Assembly (NCBI RefSeq): GCF_016599715.1
Contig: NZ_CP067019.1
Coordinates: 2,418,001-2,482,000 of the forward strand
Direction of reading: 5' to 3'
Length of the DNA: 64,000 nt
Source: Acinetobacter sp. CS-2
GTDB lineage: Bacteria; Pseudomonadota; Gammaproteobacteria; Pseudomonadales; Moraxellaceae
The position numbers and the translations under genes are program-made. The notes below the pieces were generated by a model. That model was not told where the DNA came from. It saw nothing but the letters and a program-made list of their open reading frames with translations, and ran no database searches. Shown here piece by piece: positions 54,446-62,704 of this stretch. Position 1 is the first letter of the stretch, and each line of letters begins with the position of its first letter.

Positions 54446-54778
54446 CTAATGCCTGTCCCCACCATTATCGGCAGCCTCACCTATTGCACTTTTTTCACCC
54501 GGTTCTGTTACAGTATCGGCATCTGTAGCGACTGCCTCATCTGTTGCCGTTGCAGTACCGGTAGTGGCGGTATTATTTGGTGTGGCAGGTTGGGCACTAG
54601 GGTCAGGATGTCCTGGAGGAGCATTTGATGATTGCGGTTTAGTATAGGCAAACATGTAAACCAGTACGGCAATGAAGAATACACCCACAAGAAGGAGGAT
54701 ATACACTGGCAAACGTTTTTTCTGAGATCTTTCTTCTTCACTCGTAACATGAGGCGGTTTATTAAAATCATGTGTCAT
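54446..54778 (-). CDS. Small single-pass membrane protein with a Thr/Ala-rich tail
   Basis: A 110-residue protein. Residues 25-45 (VYILLLVGVFFIAVLVYMFAY) form a membrane segment; the N-terminus is charged and cytoplasmic, and the remaining part is low-complexity (Pro, Ala, Thr, Asp) and likely periplasmic. I do not recognise it. It is followed by a terminator and stands apart from the channel gene. Confidence 0.6.
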   Translation of the reverse strand: MTHDFNKPPHVTSEEERSQKKRLPVYILLLVGVFFIAVLVYMFAYTKPQSSNAPPGHPDPSAQPATPNNTATTGTATATDEAVATDADTVTEPGEKSAIGEAADNGGDRH

Positions 54779-55210
54779 GTTTTTTCCCCTTTTTTTATCT
54801 CATTCCATGTATTTATATTAACCATATTTCCTGATGAATTATGTATAAAAGCATAGTGACATGGTGAAGACTTGTAATTTTCACTTAAAAAACAGCAATT
54901 CAGAAAACAGCTGTTTAAATATTTTAAGGCAAGAAGATTGTGTCGATTCAATTTTCAGTCAGGCTATCATTCTTTTCTATAGCTCTTTTAATATTACTGC
55001 TGCTGTTGCTTTTATCGCAGTAAAGAGGACTTTTATTCCATTTTTATATCTGGAGCAAGACACTATTATTTTACTTTAAGCCCCAGCAAAATTTAACCAT
55101 GCAAAAGATAGGGGTTTAAGTTGCGGTTTTTAAAATAAGAAAATTAACCGATTTTTAAACCTGTCTAAGCTTTCATGATGAAACATGCTTTAGGTGCTGA
55201 AAGGCTTAAA
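54779..55210. other. Gap without a recognised gene
   Basis: A 72-codon frame at 54861-55079 has no ribosome site and no recognisable content; I do not accept it as a gene. The rest shows no RNA gene or clear repeat. Confidence 0.5.
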
Positions 55211-55675
55211 ATGAGCTATAATTATGCACCGTTTTTCATGCTGCTTAACTTTATGGCGTATCGTCAGCAATCTGTAACGCTTGATTTGGACACTGACGTC
55301 ACTCATCAATGTTGTTTGCATTACACTCGTGATGAACATCTCATTGGAATTATTGAATTTAGTAAACCAAGTTATGTGCTTAAATGGGGTGATCTGGAAT
55401 ATTTCCGCCGTCGTACCGAAGAATTTTCTGTGATGCCGTTTCCTGAATGCATCAATGCCATGGTGATCGACATTCGCAATATTGCCCCGTTCATAGACAA
55501 TGAAGTACCCATTATTCCTTGGCGCTTACTAGAAGAAGAATGTCCGATCCGTCTGGTGGTTCCCCAAGAACGACTTGAACATTATGCCGGTATATTTGAA
55601 CCTACCTGGCTGACCAGCGATGTGGAAACTGCAATTCAGGAAATCCGCGAATTTATTGATATGTTTGTCCACTAA
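55211..55675 (+). CDS. Unknown protein, 154 residues
   Basis: The ATG at 55211 has AAAGG six bases ahead and is preferred to the ATG at 55175. The protein contains VLKWGDLEYFRRRTEEFSVM and IDNEVPIIPWRLLEEECPIRLVV, with a mixed alpha/beta profile; no signal peptide or membrane segment. It is probably a cytoplasmic protein of a family limited to Acinetobacter and relatives; I do not know its function. Confidence 0.55.
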   Translation: MSYNYAPFFMLLNFMAYRQQSVTLDLDTDVTHQCCLHYTRDEHLIGIIEFSKPSYVLKWGDLEYFRRRTEEFSVMPFPECINAMVIDIRNIAPFIDNEVPIIPWRLLEEECPIRLVVPQERLEHYAGIFEPTWLTSDVETAIQEIREFIDMFVH

Positions 55676-55687
55676 ACTACTTCAATC

Positions 55688-55713
55688 AAAAACCTCCTGT
55701 ACGGAGGTTTTTT
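55688..55713 (+). terminator. Intrinsic terminator
   Basis: AAAAACCTCC, loop TGTA, GGAGGTTTTTTT: strong, ending the 154-residue gene. Confidence 0.88.
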
Positions 55714-55726
55714 TATGCCTAAAGAA

Positions 55727-55827
55727 AGTCCCCCTTAGAAAAAGGGGGATTTAGGGGGATTCAATTTTCACGAGATAAATTATTCCTTTTAATCCCTCCT
55801 AACCTCCCTTTAAAAAGGGAGGAACTC
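55727..55827. repeat. REP-like inverted repeat pair (C/T-rich and G/A-rich)
   Basis: Two modules: AGTCCCCCTT...AAGGGGGATT (55727-55762) and AATCCCTCCTAACCTCCCTTT...AAAGGGAGG (55791-55827). They are related to each other in opposite orientation. Similar CCCCCTAAATCCCCC repeats are spread in Acinetobacter genomes. They lie in the gap between two convergent genes. Confidence 0.7.
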
Positions 55828-55836
55828 TAAATGCGA

Positions 55837-56598
55837 TTACCAATAATTTTCGACCGCAATATTACCTTCACCACGGCGGTTCATTTTCAAGCCACGTGCT
55901 TTTAATGCTTCTTTGGTATCTTCCACCATTTGTGGGTTACCGCAAAGCATCACATGACTGGTATCTACATTGAATTGTAGCCCTACCGCTTTTTCCAGTT
56001 CACCATTTTCAATCAATACCGGTAAACGGTCATGCAACGTTGCATCGGGATTCCGGGTAATAATCGGGACAAATTTAAAGCCCGTATGACCTTCGCCAAA
56101 GGTTTCAGCTATTTCCTGAATACGCTCGACATAAGCCAGTTCGGCTTCCGTACGCACACTATAAACCAGATTGATCTTTTGATATTTCGACCAGGTTTCA
56201 AAGTCTTGTAGCATGGAAATAAACGGTGCCAAACCTGTGCCAGTCGCGAGTAGCCACAAGTCATGCGGTAATGGGAGCTGATAACGCGCCAAGGTTAAAA
56301 AACCATAAGGAATTTTTTCCAGGTACAGCTCATCACCGATCTGTAAATGTTGCAGGTTAGATGTAAATGCACCATCTGGCACCACAATTGAAAAGAACTC
56401 CAGGGTTTCATCAAAGGGAGATGACACCACGGAATAAGCCCGAACCACCAGTTCATCGCCCACTTTTAGGCCAATACGTGCAAACTGCCCTGCAGTAAAT
56501 TTAAAATGTGCAGGTCGTGTCATGGTAAAACTGAATAAGGTATTGGTCCAGCGATGTACAGATAAAACTTTTTCTAAGCTAAATTTTTCAATTGACAT
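55837..56598 (-). CDS. fpr: Ferredoxin/flavodoxin-NADP reductase
   Basis: A 253-residue class II bacterial ferredoxin-NADP reductase. VRAYSVVSSPFDETLEFFSI is the FAD site (RxYS), TGTGLAPFISMLQDFE the NADP site, and the C-terminus ENYW ends in the aromatic residue of this subclass. It exchanges electrons between NADPH and ferredoxin or flavodoxin, important for oxidative stress and iron-sulfur enzymes. A divergently transcribed LysR gene lies 85 bases away, as with fpr and finR in Pseudomonas, so LysR control of fpr is likely. Confidence 0.9.
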   Translation of the reverse strand: MSIEKFSLEKVLSVHRWTNTLFSFTMTRPAHFKFTAGQFARIGLKVGDELVVRAYSVVSSPFDETLEFFSIVVPDGAFTSNLQHLQIGDELYLEKIPYGFLTLARYQLPLPHDLWLLATGTGLAPFISMLQDFETWSKYQKINLVYSVRTEAELAYVERIQEIAETFGEGHTGFKFVPIITRNPDATLHDRLPVLIENGELEKAVGLQFNVDTSHVMLCGNPQMVEDTKEALKARGLKMNRRGEGNIAVENYW

Positions 56599-56683
56599 GA
56601 TTTCAACGTGGCATGAAAGACTGTGCTCATGGTAGCATGACCATATAATTTATTAATATTTTTTAAATGTTAAGGCTCTATTC

Positions 56684-57562
56684 ATGCGCATGACCTTACG
56701 CCAGTTGGCTGTTTTTGTAGCAGTTGCACAAGAAGGCACAGTAACCAAAGCCAGCGATGCTGTCAAACTCACGCAAAGTGCTGCAAGTATGGCTTTAGCA
56801 GATTTGGAAGATGGCTTGGGTGCACCTCTATTCGACCGTCTTGGTAAGCGTCTGCAACTCAATGATTTAGGTCGTTTTCTACTTCCTCAAGCACTAGAAA
56901 TTTTAGGTCGCTGCGAAGCTTTTGAACAGGCGGCTAAAGGTGAATTACAAAGTATTGACCTGCGCCTGGGGGCAACCTTAACCATTAGCGATTACCTGAT
57001 GCCAGACCTGATGGCAGACTTTTTGCAAATTCAGCCGCAAGCACATTTGCAGTTGCAAGTAGGTAACACCCGTCAGATGATTGAAGCAGTCAACCAGTTC
57101 CAGCTGGATTTAGCCTTAATTGAAGGGTCCTGTCATTTGCCACAGCTGCAGTGTATACACTGGCGCGATGATGAACTGGCGGTATGCTGTTCACCAGAGC
57201 ATCCATTGGCAAAACTGGACCGCGCAATTACCGCTAAAGATTTTGACCATGTCGAATGGATTTTACGTGAAGAAGGTTCAGGGACCCGTGAGGTGTTTGA
57301 CAATGCCATTTTAAAAGACCTGCCAGATGCCAATATCCGCCTCACTTTAGGCCATAATGAAGCGATTTTAAAAATTGTGGCGGGAGGTATCGGGATGTCT
57401 TGTATTTCCAAACTCGCCATTGAACCTTTACGTGAAAAAGGTCAGCTGGTCATTTTAGAAACCCCTTTCTGGCAACTGACCCGTCCTTTATTCATGCTAG
57501 TACATCGTCAGAAATATCAGGGACCTGGCCTTAAAGCCTTTATGAAATTCTGTGAAGAATAA
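56684..57562 (+). CDS. LysR-family regulator (FinR-like position)
   Basis: A 292-residue LysR-type regulator. The helix-turn-helix TLRQLAVFVAVAQEGTVTKASDAVKLTQSAAS is at the N-terminus, followed by the linker helix and a periplasmic-binding-type effector domain (DLALIEGSC, EEGSGTREVFDNA). It is divergent from fpr. In Pseudomonas, FinR in the same arrangement activates fpr under redox stress; assignment here is by context. The effector is unknown. Confidence 0.82.
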   Translation: MRMTLRQLAVFVAVAQEGTVTKASDAVKLTQSAASMALADLEDGLGAPLFDRLGKRLQLNDLGRFLLPQALEILGRCEAFEQAAKGELQSIDLRLGATLTISDYLMPDLMADFLQIQPQAHLQLQVGNTRQMIEAVNQFQLDLALIEGSCHLPQLQCIHWRDDELAVCCSPEHPLAKLDRAITAKDFDHVEWILREEGSGTREVFDNAILKDLPDANIRLTLGHNEAILKIVAGGIGMSCISKLAIEPLREKGQLVILETPFWQLTRPLFMLVHRQKYQGPGLKAFMKFCEE

Positions 57563-57571
57563 AAAACGATT

Positions 57572-57600
57572 TAAAAAAAGCTCCATTTAGGCGCTTTTTT
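57572..57600. terminator. Intrinsic terminator between two convergent genes
   Basis: AAAAAAAGC, loop TCCATTTAG, GCTTTTTTT with T runs on the plus strand. Confidence 0.7.
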
Positions 57601-57602
57601 TA

Positions 57603-58337
57603 TTACCAGCGTGAATCATTTTCACACGGTATACCGTCACCATCACCATCCATCTTATGATGTGGACAGTTTTGTACATACCACACAGCTTCTGCTCTTG
57701 AATTCATTTGACTGCAATGTTGCCGTTCATCACATTTAAATTGTGCTGTTGCTAATCTCACCCCATTTTGCTGATCAATACTGGCATTAATTTTTTCCGA
57801 GCGCGGTTTAGTGGTATTGTAAGTTTCACCTGCCAGATTACGCTGCCCCTGCTCCGACAAAACTGCTTCCGGTAAATCCCCCAGTGCTTCTCGCTGTTCT
57901 GACACAATGCGCTGTTGCTCTATAATCAACTGTTGCGCTTTCAGCTGCTCTGCCGTGCGATAATCCTGATATTGACCATAACCGATCACAGCAAGCAGTG
58001 CCAGAATGATCAAGGCAATAGCGGACAAGATTCGGCCTTTATATGAAACCTTATTATAACGTGGTGAAGCAGTTTTCTTTTTTGCACCTGCTGGTTTGGT
58101 AGCTATACTCTCCGCTGAGGCAGACTGTAGGTCCAGTCGTACAATACGGTCGGCTTTAAACTTGCCGTCATCTTCCACAATAATAAATTTTAGCTTCTCT
58201 CCGACTTTAGGTTCGATAGTGCTATTGGGCACATCTTTAATGTGAAAGAAAATATCTTTCACTTCCCCTTCCTCTACTGCAATAAATCCAAAACCGCGCT
58301 CTGCGTTATAAGTTTTGACTTTCCCCTGAACAAACAT
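57603..58337 (-). CDS. Cold-shock-domain protein with membrane segment and excalibur domain
   Basis: 244 residues from the ATG at 58337 (MFVQGKVKTYNAERGFGFIA). The longer frame upstream reads through a terminator and is not used. The N-terminal 70 residues are a cold-shock domain (RGFGFI, DIFFHI). A basic region and one membrane segment (ILSAIALIILALLAVIGYGQ) follow, then a helix rich in Gln and finally an excalibur calcium-binding-like domain with CPHHKMDGDGDGIPCE. The order implies a cytoplasmic nucleic-acid-binding part and an outer calcium-binding part. The gene lies next to a second cold-shock protein. Confidence 0.78.
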   Translation of the reverse strand: MFVQGKVKTYNAERGFGFIAVEEGEVKDIFFHIKDVPNSTIEPKVGEKLKFIIVEDDGKFKADRIVRLDLQSASAESIATKPAGAKKKTASPRYNKVSYKGRILSAIALIILALLAVIGYGQYQDYRTAEQLKAQQLIIEQQRIVSEQREALGDLPEAVLSEQGQRNLAGETYNTTKPRSEKINASIDQQNGVRLATAQFKCDERQHCSQMNSRAEAVWYVQNCPHHKMDGDGDGIPCENDSRW

Positions 58338-58376
58338 AAAACACTCTTTTTCATTTATATTTTTCATTATTATAAT

Positions 58377-58402
58377 AAAAAAGAGGCCCAAAAGCCTCTT
58401 TT
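58377..58402 (-). terminator. Intrinsic terminator after the small cold-shock gene
   Basis: AAAAGAGGC, short loop, GCCTCTTTTTT on the minus strand. The same stem family is reused after upp. Confidence 0.82.
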
Positions 58403-58460
58403 CCAATGATTGTCAAAAGCAACCCTGAACATCATCATGCTGCAATCAAAAGCAGAAGCC

Positions 58461-58754
58461 TCAACCTCGAAAATTCGACAACAAGGCGGATGTAATCGAT
58501 TTATTATGTTCAGATACTTTCGATTTTTTTGCTTTTGCTGAGTGATCTGCAACACGTTCTATACGAACGGCCTTAAACTTGTCACCATTCTTAACAGCCG
58601 CAAATTTTACCCGTTCATTACGTTTCGGTTCGCCTTCTGCCGCAGGGAAATCTGAAATATGAAAGAAAATATCCCCTTCAGCCGAACCAATAAAACCAAA
58701 GCCTTTTTCAGGGTCATACTTTTTGATTTTACCCTGATGTAATTCATCTTTCAT
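58461..58754 (-). CDS. Cold-shock domain protein
   Basis: A 97-residue protein with a cold-shock domain over residues 6-69: QGKIKKYDPEKGFGFIGS (RNP1-like) and DIFFHISDFP (RNP2-like), then NERVKFAAVKNGDKFKAVRI and a short basic tail. It binds single-stranded RNA or DNA. Conserved aromatic residues of both RNP motifs are present. It may be independent, since a terminator separates it from the gene downstream. Confidence 0.85.
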   Translation of the reverse strand: MKDELHQGKIKKYDPEKGFGFIGSAEGDIFFHISDFPAAEGEPKRNERVKFAAVKNGDKFKAVRIERVADHSAKAKKSKVSEHNKSITSALLSNFRG

Positions 58755-58795
58755 GCTGCTGCCCTATGCTAAAAAATGTCATGTTTACAGTATAT

Positions 58796-58822
58796 AAAAA
58801 AAGAGGCCTGAAGCCTCTTTTA
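58796..58822 (-). terminator. Intrinsic terminator of upp
   Basis: AAAAGAGGC, loop TTCA, GGCCTCTTTTTTT on the minus strand. Confidence 0.87.
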
Positions 58823-58837
58823 ATTTGTCTTCCAGGC

Positions 58838-59473
58838 TCAGTCTTTTTGCACTGAACCGAAAATTTTATCGCCTGCATCGCCAAGACCCGGAACGATATA
58901 ACCATTTTCGTTGAGACCGTCATCAATAGCTGCTGTGAAAATAGTCACATCCGGATGTTCTTCTTCTACTTTTTTAATACCTTCGGGTGCAGCCACTAAA
59001 ACCATGACACGAATATCTTTACAACCACTTGCCTTCAATACATCAATGGCTGCGACCAATGAAGAACCGGTTGCCAACATCGGGTCGATAATCATCGCCA
59101 AACGGTTCTGTACATCGGGAACCAGTTTTTTATAGTAAGTACGTGCTTGCAAAGTTTCTTCATCACGCTCAAGACCCAGTACAGATACTTTTGCGCTTGG
59201 AATCAGGTTCAGGAAACCATCTAACATGCCAATACCGGCACGTAGAATTGGCACAACGGTAATTTTTTTACCCGCAATACGGTCTACACTCACTTTGCCA
59301 TTCCAGCCATCAATTTCATGCTCACACATTGGTAAGTCTTTGGTTGCTTCATAAGTCAGAAGCATGGTCACTTCTTGCGCTAGTTCGCGGAAATTTTTTG
59401 TACTAATGTCTGCACGACGTAGCAAACCAAGTTTATGTCGAATGAGCGGATGACGGATTTCATGAATAGCCAC
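58838..59473 (-). CDS. upp: Uracil phosphoribosyltransferase
   Basis: A 211-residue enzyme that converts uracil and PRPP to UMP in pyrimidine salvage. Typical motifs are [24 protein letters not shown] at the start, [36 protein letters not shown] (the PRPP loop) and the end [16 protein letters not shown]. The length and features are normal. It is a single-gene unit ended by a hairpin with a T run. Confidence 0.96.
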   Translation of the reverse strand: MAIHEIRHPLIRHKLGLLRRADISTKNFRELAQEVTMLLTYEATKDLPMCEHEIDGWNGKVSVDRIAGKKITVVPILRAGIGMLDGFLNLIPSAKVSVLGLERDEETLQARTYYKKLVPDVQNRLAMIIDPMLATGSSLVAAIDVLKASGCKDIRVMVLVAAPEGIKKVEEEHPDVTIFTAAIDDGLNENGYIVPGLGDAGDKIFGSVQKD

Positions 59474-59540
59474 GGGAGAGCACCTAAAAGATGAGATAAA
59501 ATTTCAGCTATTATAAATGTTTTTTATATCTCTTATAAAC

Positions 59541-59571
59541 CAAAAAGCCCCCTATGAAAGGAGGCTTTTTC
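59541..59571 (-). terminator. Intrinsic terminator of the nuo operon
   Basis: AAAAAGCC / GGCTTTTT stem with an inner CCT/AGG pair, then a T run on the minus strand, 25 bases after the nuoN stop. Confidence 0.85.
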
Positions 59572-59595
59572 GAAAAAACTTATAGTTTTTTTAGA

Positions 59596-61089
59596 TTACT
59601 GTTGAGATAGCATGAAATGCAATGGAGATAAAATCTCCGCTTGAAGCGCCAATTTGATGATTGGATCAGGATAAACACCAATGATCAATACAGCCAATGC
59701 CGCAGCAAGCACCATAATACCACCCACTTTCTGACCCCAATGTTTGTCGGCATCAATACGTGGCGTATCTGGCGGAGTCATGTACATCACCACCATCACA
59801 CGAAGGTAATAGTACAGACCAATACCTGAACCTACTACAATCATGGCAGCAAGGAACCAGTGCTGGGTTGTTACCGCAGCCATCACCACCAGGAACTTAC
59901 CAATGAAGCCTGCAGTCAATGGAATACCTGCAAGAGACAACATCATGACAGTCAAGGTCGCAGTCAATACTGGACGGCGCCAGAACAAACCACGGTAATC
60001 TGCCAGACTTTGTGCTTCATCTGCATTGTTATACGGACTAGACATCAACGCGACAACACCAAATGCACCAATCGTCGTCAATACATAAGTGATTACGTAT
60101 ACAGATACGTTACCCAGGCTTGCATAAGTCATGCTGATTAAACCAATCAGCAAATAACCAAAGTGCGCAATTGAAGAGTAACCCAGAATACGTTTCAGGT
60201 TGACTTGACGTACTGCAAGGAAGTTACCCACCAGAATAGAAAGCACCGCAATAATCGTGATGATCGTTACGATTGAATCTACCAGGATTGCGCCTGAAGC
60301 AAGTAAATAACGTACAAACAGACCAATGGTTGCCACTTTAGCCACAGTCGCAAGGAATGTTGCGATTGGCGCTGGAGCACCTGCATACACGTCTGGCGTC
60401 CATTTATGGAATGGCGCAAGAGACAATTTAAATGCCACGGCAAAAACGATTAAGCCTAGACCTAAAATCACCATTGGCTGTTTGATGGCTTGCATCAAGG
60501 CCTGAACATTGTCATAGAAAGACAATGAACCGGTATAAGCATAGATATATGCCATGCCCATCAACAACATTGCAGAAGCAGTTGCTGAAAGAACAAGGTA
60601 TTTAATACCCGCTTCTAGCGATTGTGAACGTTGGTGTGTATAAGCCAAAAGACCGTATACAGGAATCGACATTAGCTCAAGGCTAATGAAGAAAGATGCA
60701 TAATGAGAACTTGCCACCATCAGCATTGCGCCCGCTACCGAGCACAGCATCAGGATATACAGTTCTTCACGGTTATCTTGATAGCTTTCAATATAAGCAT
60801 GTGACAAGGTACAGCAAGCCAGTGCAGCAATCAGAATGACCAATTGGTACAGCAAGGTAAATGGGTCAAGCATAAACATGCCCATCACGTTCGCTGGTGC
60901 AAAAGCACCACCGAACATTGCAATCAGGACATAGGCTGCAGCAAGGTTCAAGCCGACTACAGAGGCTGTTGCAATTAAATTATGGTTACGTTTAATTGCA
61001 ATGAGAAGCATCACTACGATCGCAGTTAAAGCCACGATCATCACAGGAGCTAATGGCATAAGCTCGGAAAATGACATTGTGAAGTTCAT
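59596..61089 (-). CDS. nuoN: NADH-quinone oxidoreductase subunit N
   Basis: A 497-residue antiporter-like membrane subunit of complex I, with about 14 membrane segments. FFISLELMSIPVYGLLAY has the conserved Glu of the proton channel, and VAFKLSLAPFHKWTPDVYAGAP the key Lys and the family signature. It takes part in proton pumping linked to NADH oxidation. It is the last gene of the nuo operon, starting four bases after the end of nuoM. Confidence 0.95.
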   Translation of the reverse strand: MNFTMSFSELMPLAPVMIVALTAIVVMLLIAIKRNHNLIATASVVGLNLAAAYVLIAMFGGAFAPANVMGMFMLDPFTLLYQLVILIAALACCTLSHAYIESYQDNREELYILMLCSVAGAMLMVASSHYASFFISLELMSIPVYGLLAYTHQRSQSLEAGIKYLVLSATASAMLLMGMAYIYAYTGSLSFYDNVQALMQAIKQPMVILGLGLIVFAVAFKLSLAPFHKWTPDVYAGAPAPIATFLATVAKVATIGLFVRYLLASGAILVDSIVTIITIIAVLSILVGNFLAVRQVNLKRILGYSSIAHFGYLLIGLISMTYASLGNVSVYVITYVLTTIGAFGVVALMSSPYNNADEAQSLADYRGLFWRRPVLTATLTVMMLSLAGIPLTAGFIGKFLVVMAAVTTQHWFLAAMIVVGSGIGLYYYLRVMVVMYMTPPDTPRIDADKHWGQKVGGIMVLAAALAVLIIGVYPDPIIKLALQAEILSPLHFMLSQQ

Positions 61090-61092
61090 GGC

Positions 61093-62703
61093 TTATTGGA
61101 TCTCCACATTTTGTTGAGATACGACCTGTTGAGTCGCATCGACAACTTCTTGAACTGGGATATAGCTGTTTGCTAACCACGCCATGCTTGAATTTGAAAT
61201 ATCAAGGAAGCTTTGTGGATAGATACCGAGCCATAGTAGACCAAAAGCACACACTAACAAAATAACAATCTCACGCGCATTCAAGTCTTTCAATGGGCTT
61301 GTATAATTTTGTTTTTGCTCTTCATTTGGCGTACCAAACAATGCTTTGTGAATCAGGATCAAGCCATAAAGACCTGCCAATACCAAGCTGGTCGCTGCCA
61401 CAATGGTAAAGGCTGGGAATTTGTTGAATGAACCCATCAAAATCAGGAATTCACCAATAAAGTTACCTAAACCTGGAATACCGACAAGCGCAGCAATAAA
61501 GAACATCAGGAAGAAAGCAAGGTACGGGAATTGACCGCGCATACCACCCATTAAACGTAAGTCGCGCGTATGAACACGCTCGTACACTTGACCACACATA
61601 ATGAACAAGGCAGCAGATGACAGGCCATGTGCCAGCATCATGATCATTAAGCCTTGGAAAGTCAGGATATTACCTGCGTAAAGTGCAAGTAATACAAAGC
61701 CCATGTGCGAAATAGAAGTATACGCCAGCAAACGTTTCATATCGGTTTGCTGGAAAGCACACCAGGCACCGTAGAACACACCGACTAAACCGAAGATGAT
61801 CGCGATATCTGCAAACTGTGCAGAAGCCGCCGGGAAGAATGGCATAACAAAACGAAGCAGACCGTATGCAGCAGTCTTAATCAGGATACCTGCCAAGTCG
61901 ACAGAACCGGCTGTCGGTGCTTGAGCATGCGCATCTGGTAACCAGCCGTGCAATGGGAACACTGGAAGTTTTACAGCGAAACCGATGAACATACAGATCA
62001 TCAAGGCATAAGCCACTGATGGCAACTGTGCATCAAGCGTATTCGCCACACCTAACAGGTAGTTGTAATCGAAGCCGATCATGCCCGTCATCATGTATCC
62101 GTAAACCACAAGGCCTAGAATACCGATCAACATGATCAAACCTGCTACCTGGGTATAGATGAAGAACTTGGTCGCAGCATAAACGCGTGACTTACCGTCT
62201 GCTCCCTTATGACCCCATAAGGCAATCAGGAAGTAGATTGGTACCAGCATCATCTCCCAGAAGAAGAAGAACAGGAACAAGTCAATCGCAAGGAATACAC
62301 CGATCACACCACCCAAAGACCATAAAAGGTTTAAGTGGAAGAAACCAACGTTCTTTTGAATCTCACCCCATGAACAGCCCACTGCAAGTACACCCAGTAA
62401 TGCAGTCAAGCCAACCATAAGAAGTGAAAGACCATCCACCGCAAGGTGAATGTTAATGCCAAGGGTGGAAATCCAAGGCAGCATGAATTCGGCAGACCAA
62501 GTTGGAACTTTTGCGCCGAGTTCATAGTGATAAGTACCGGAATTCCAAAGCGCAACGGTTAAGCCCAAAGTAATGAGCATACCGAATAACGCAATGTAAC
62601 GCGGTAGTTTGTCGTCGAGCTTGTCGACGATCCAGCATACAAAACCTGCAATGAACGGTACGAGGATCAGCGCGGGTAAAATCCAGTTGTTTGTGATTTC
62701 CAT
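61093..62703 (-). CDS. nuoM: NADH-quinone oxidoreductase subunit M
   Basis: A 536-residue antiporter-like membrane subunit. FFFFWEMMLVPIYFLIALWG contains the conserved Glu, FIGFAVKLPVFPLHGWLPDAHA the Lys and the family signature. Its C-terminal segment reaches far towards subunits N and L. It lies one base after nuoL, so the three are translated together. Confidence 0.95.
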   Translation of the reverse strand: MEITNNWILPALILVPFIAGFVCWIVDKLDDKLPRYIALFGMLITLGLTVALWNSGTYHYELGAKVPTWSAEFMLPWISTLGINIHLAVDGLSLLMVGLTALLGVLAVGCSWGEIQKNVGFFHLNLLWSLGGVIGVFLAIDLFLFFFFWEMMLVPIYFLIALWGHKGADGKSRVYAATKFFIYTQVAGLIMLIGILGLVVYGYMMTGMIGFDYNYLLGVANTLDAQLPSVAYALMICMFIGFAVKLPVFPLHGWLPDAHAQAPTAGSVDLAGILIKTAAYGLLRFVMPFFPAASAQFADIAIIFGLVGVFYGAWCAFQQTDMKRLLAYTSISHMGFVLLALYAGNILTFQGLMIMMLAHGLSSAALFIMCGQVYERVHTRDLRLMGGMRGQFPYLAFFLMFFIAALVGIPGLGNFIGEFLILMGSFNKFPAFTIVAATSLVLAGLYGLILIHKALFGTPNEEQKQNYTSPLKDLNAREIVILLVCAFGLLWLGIYPQSFLDISNSSMAWLANSYIPVQEVVDATQQVVSQQNVEIQ

Positions 62704-62704
62704 C

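Noticed and set aside
54861..55079. A 72-codon plus-strand frame
   Set aside because: No ribosome site, no motif, and low-complexity coding; likely chance.
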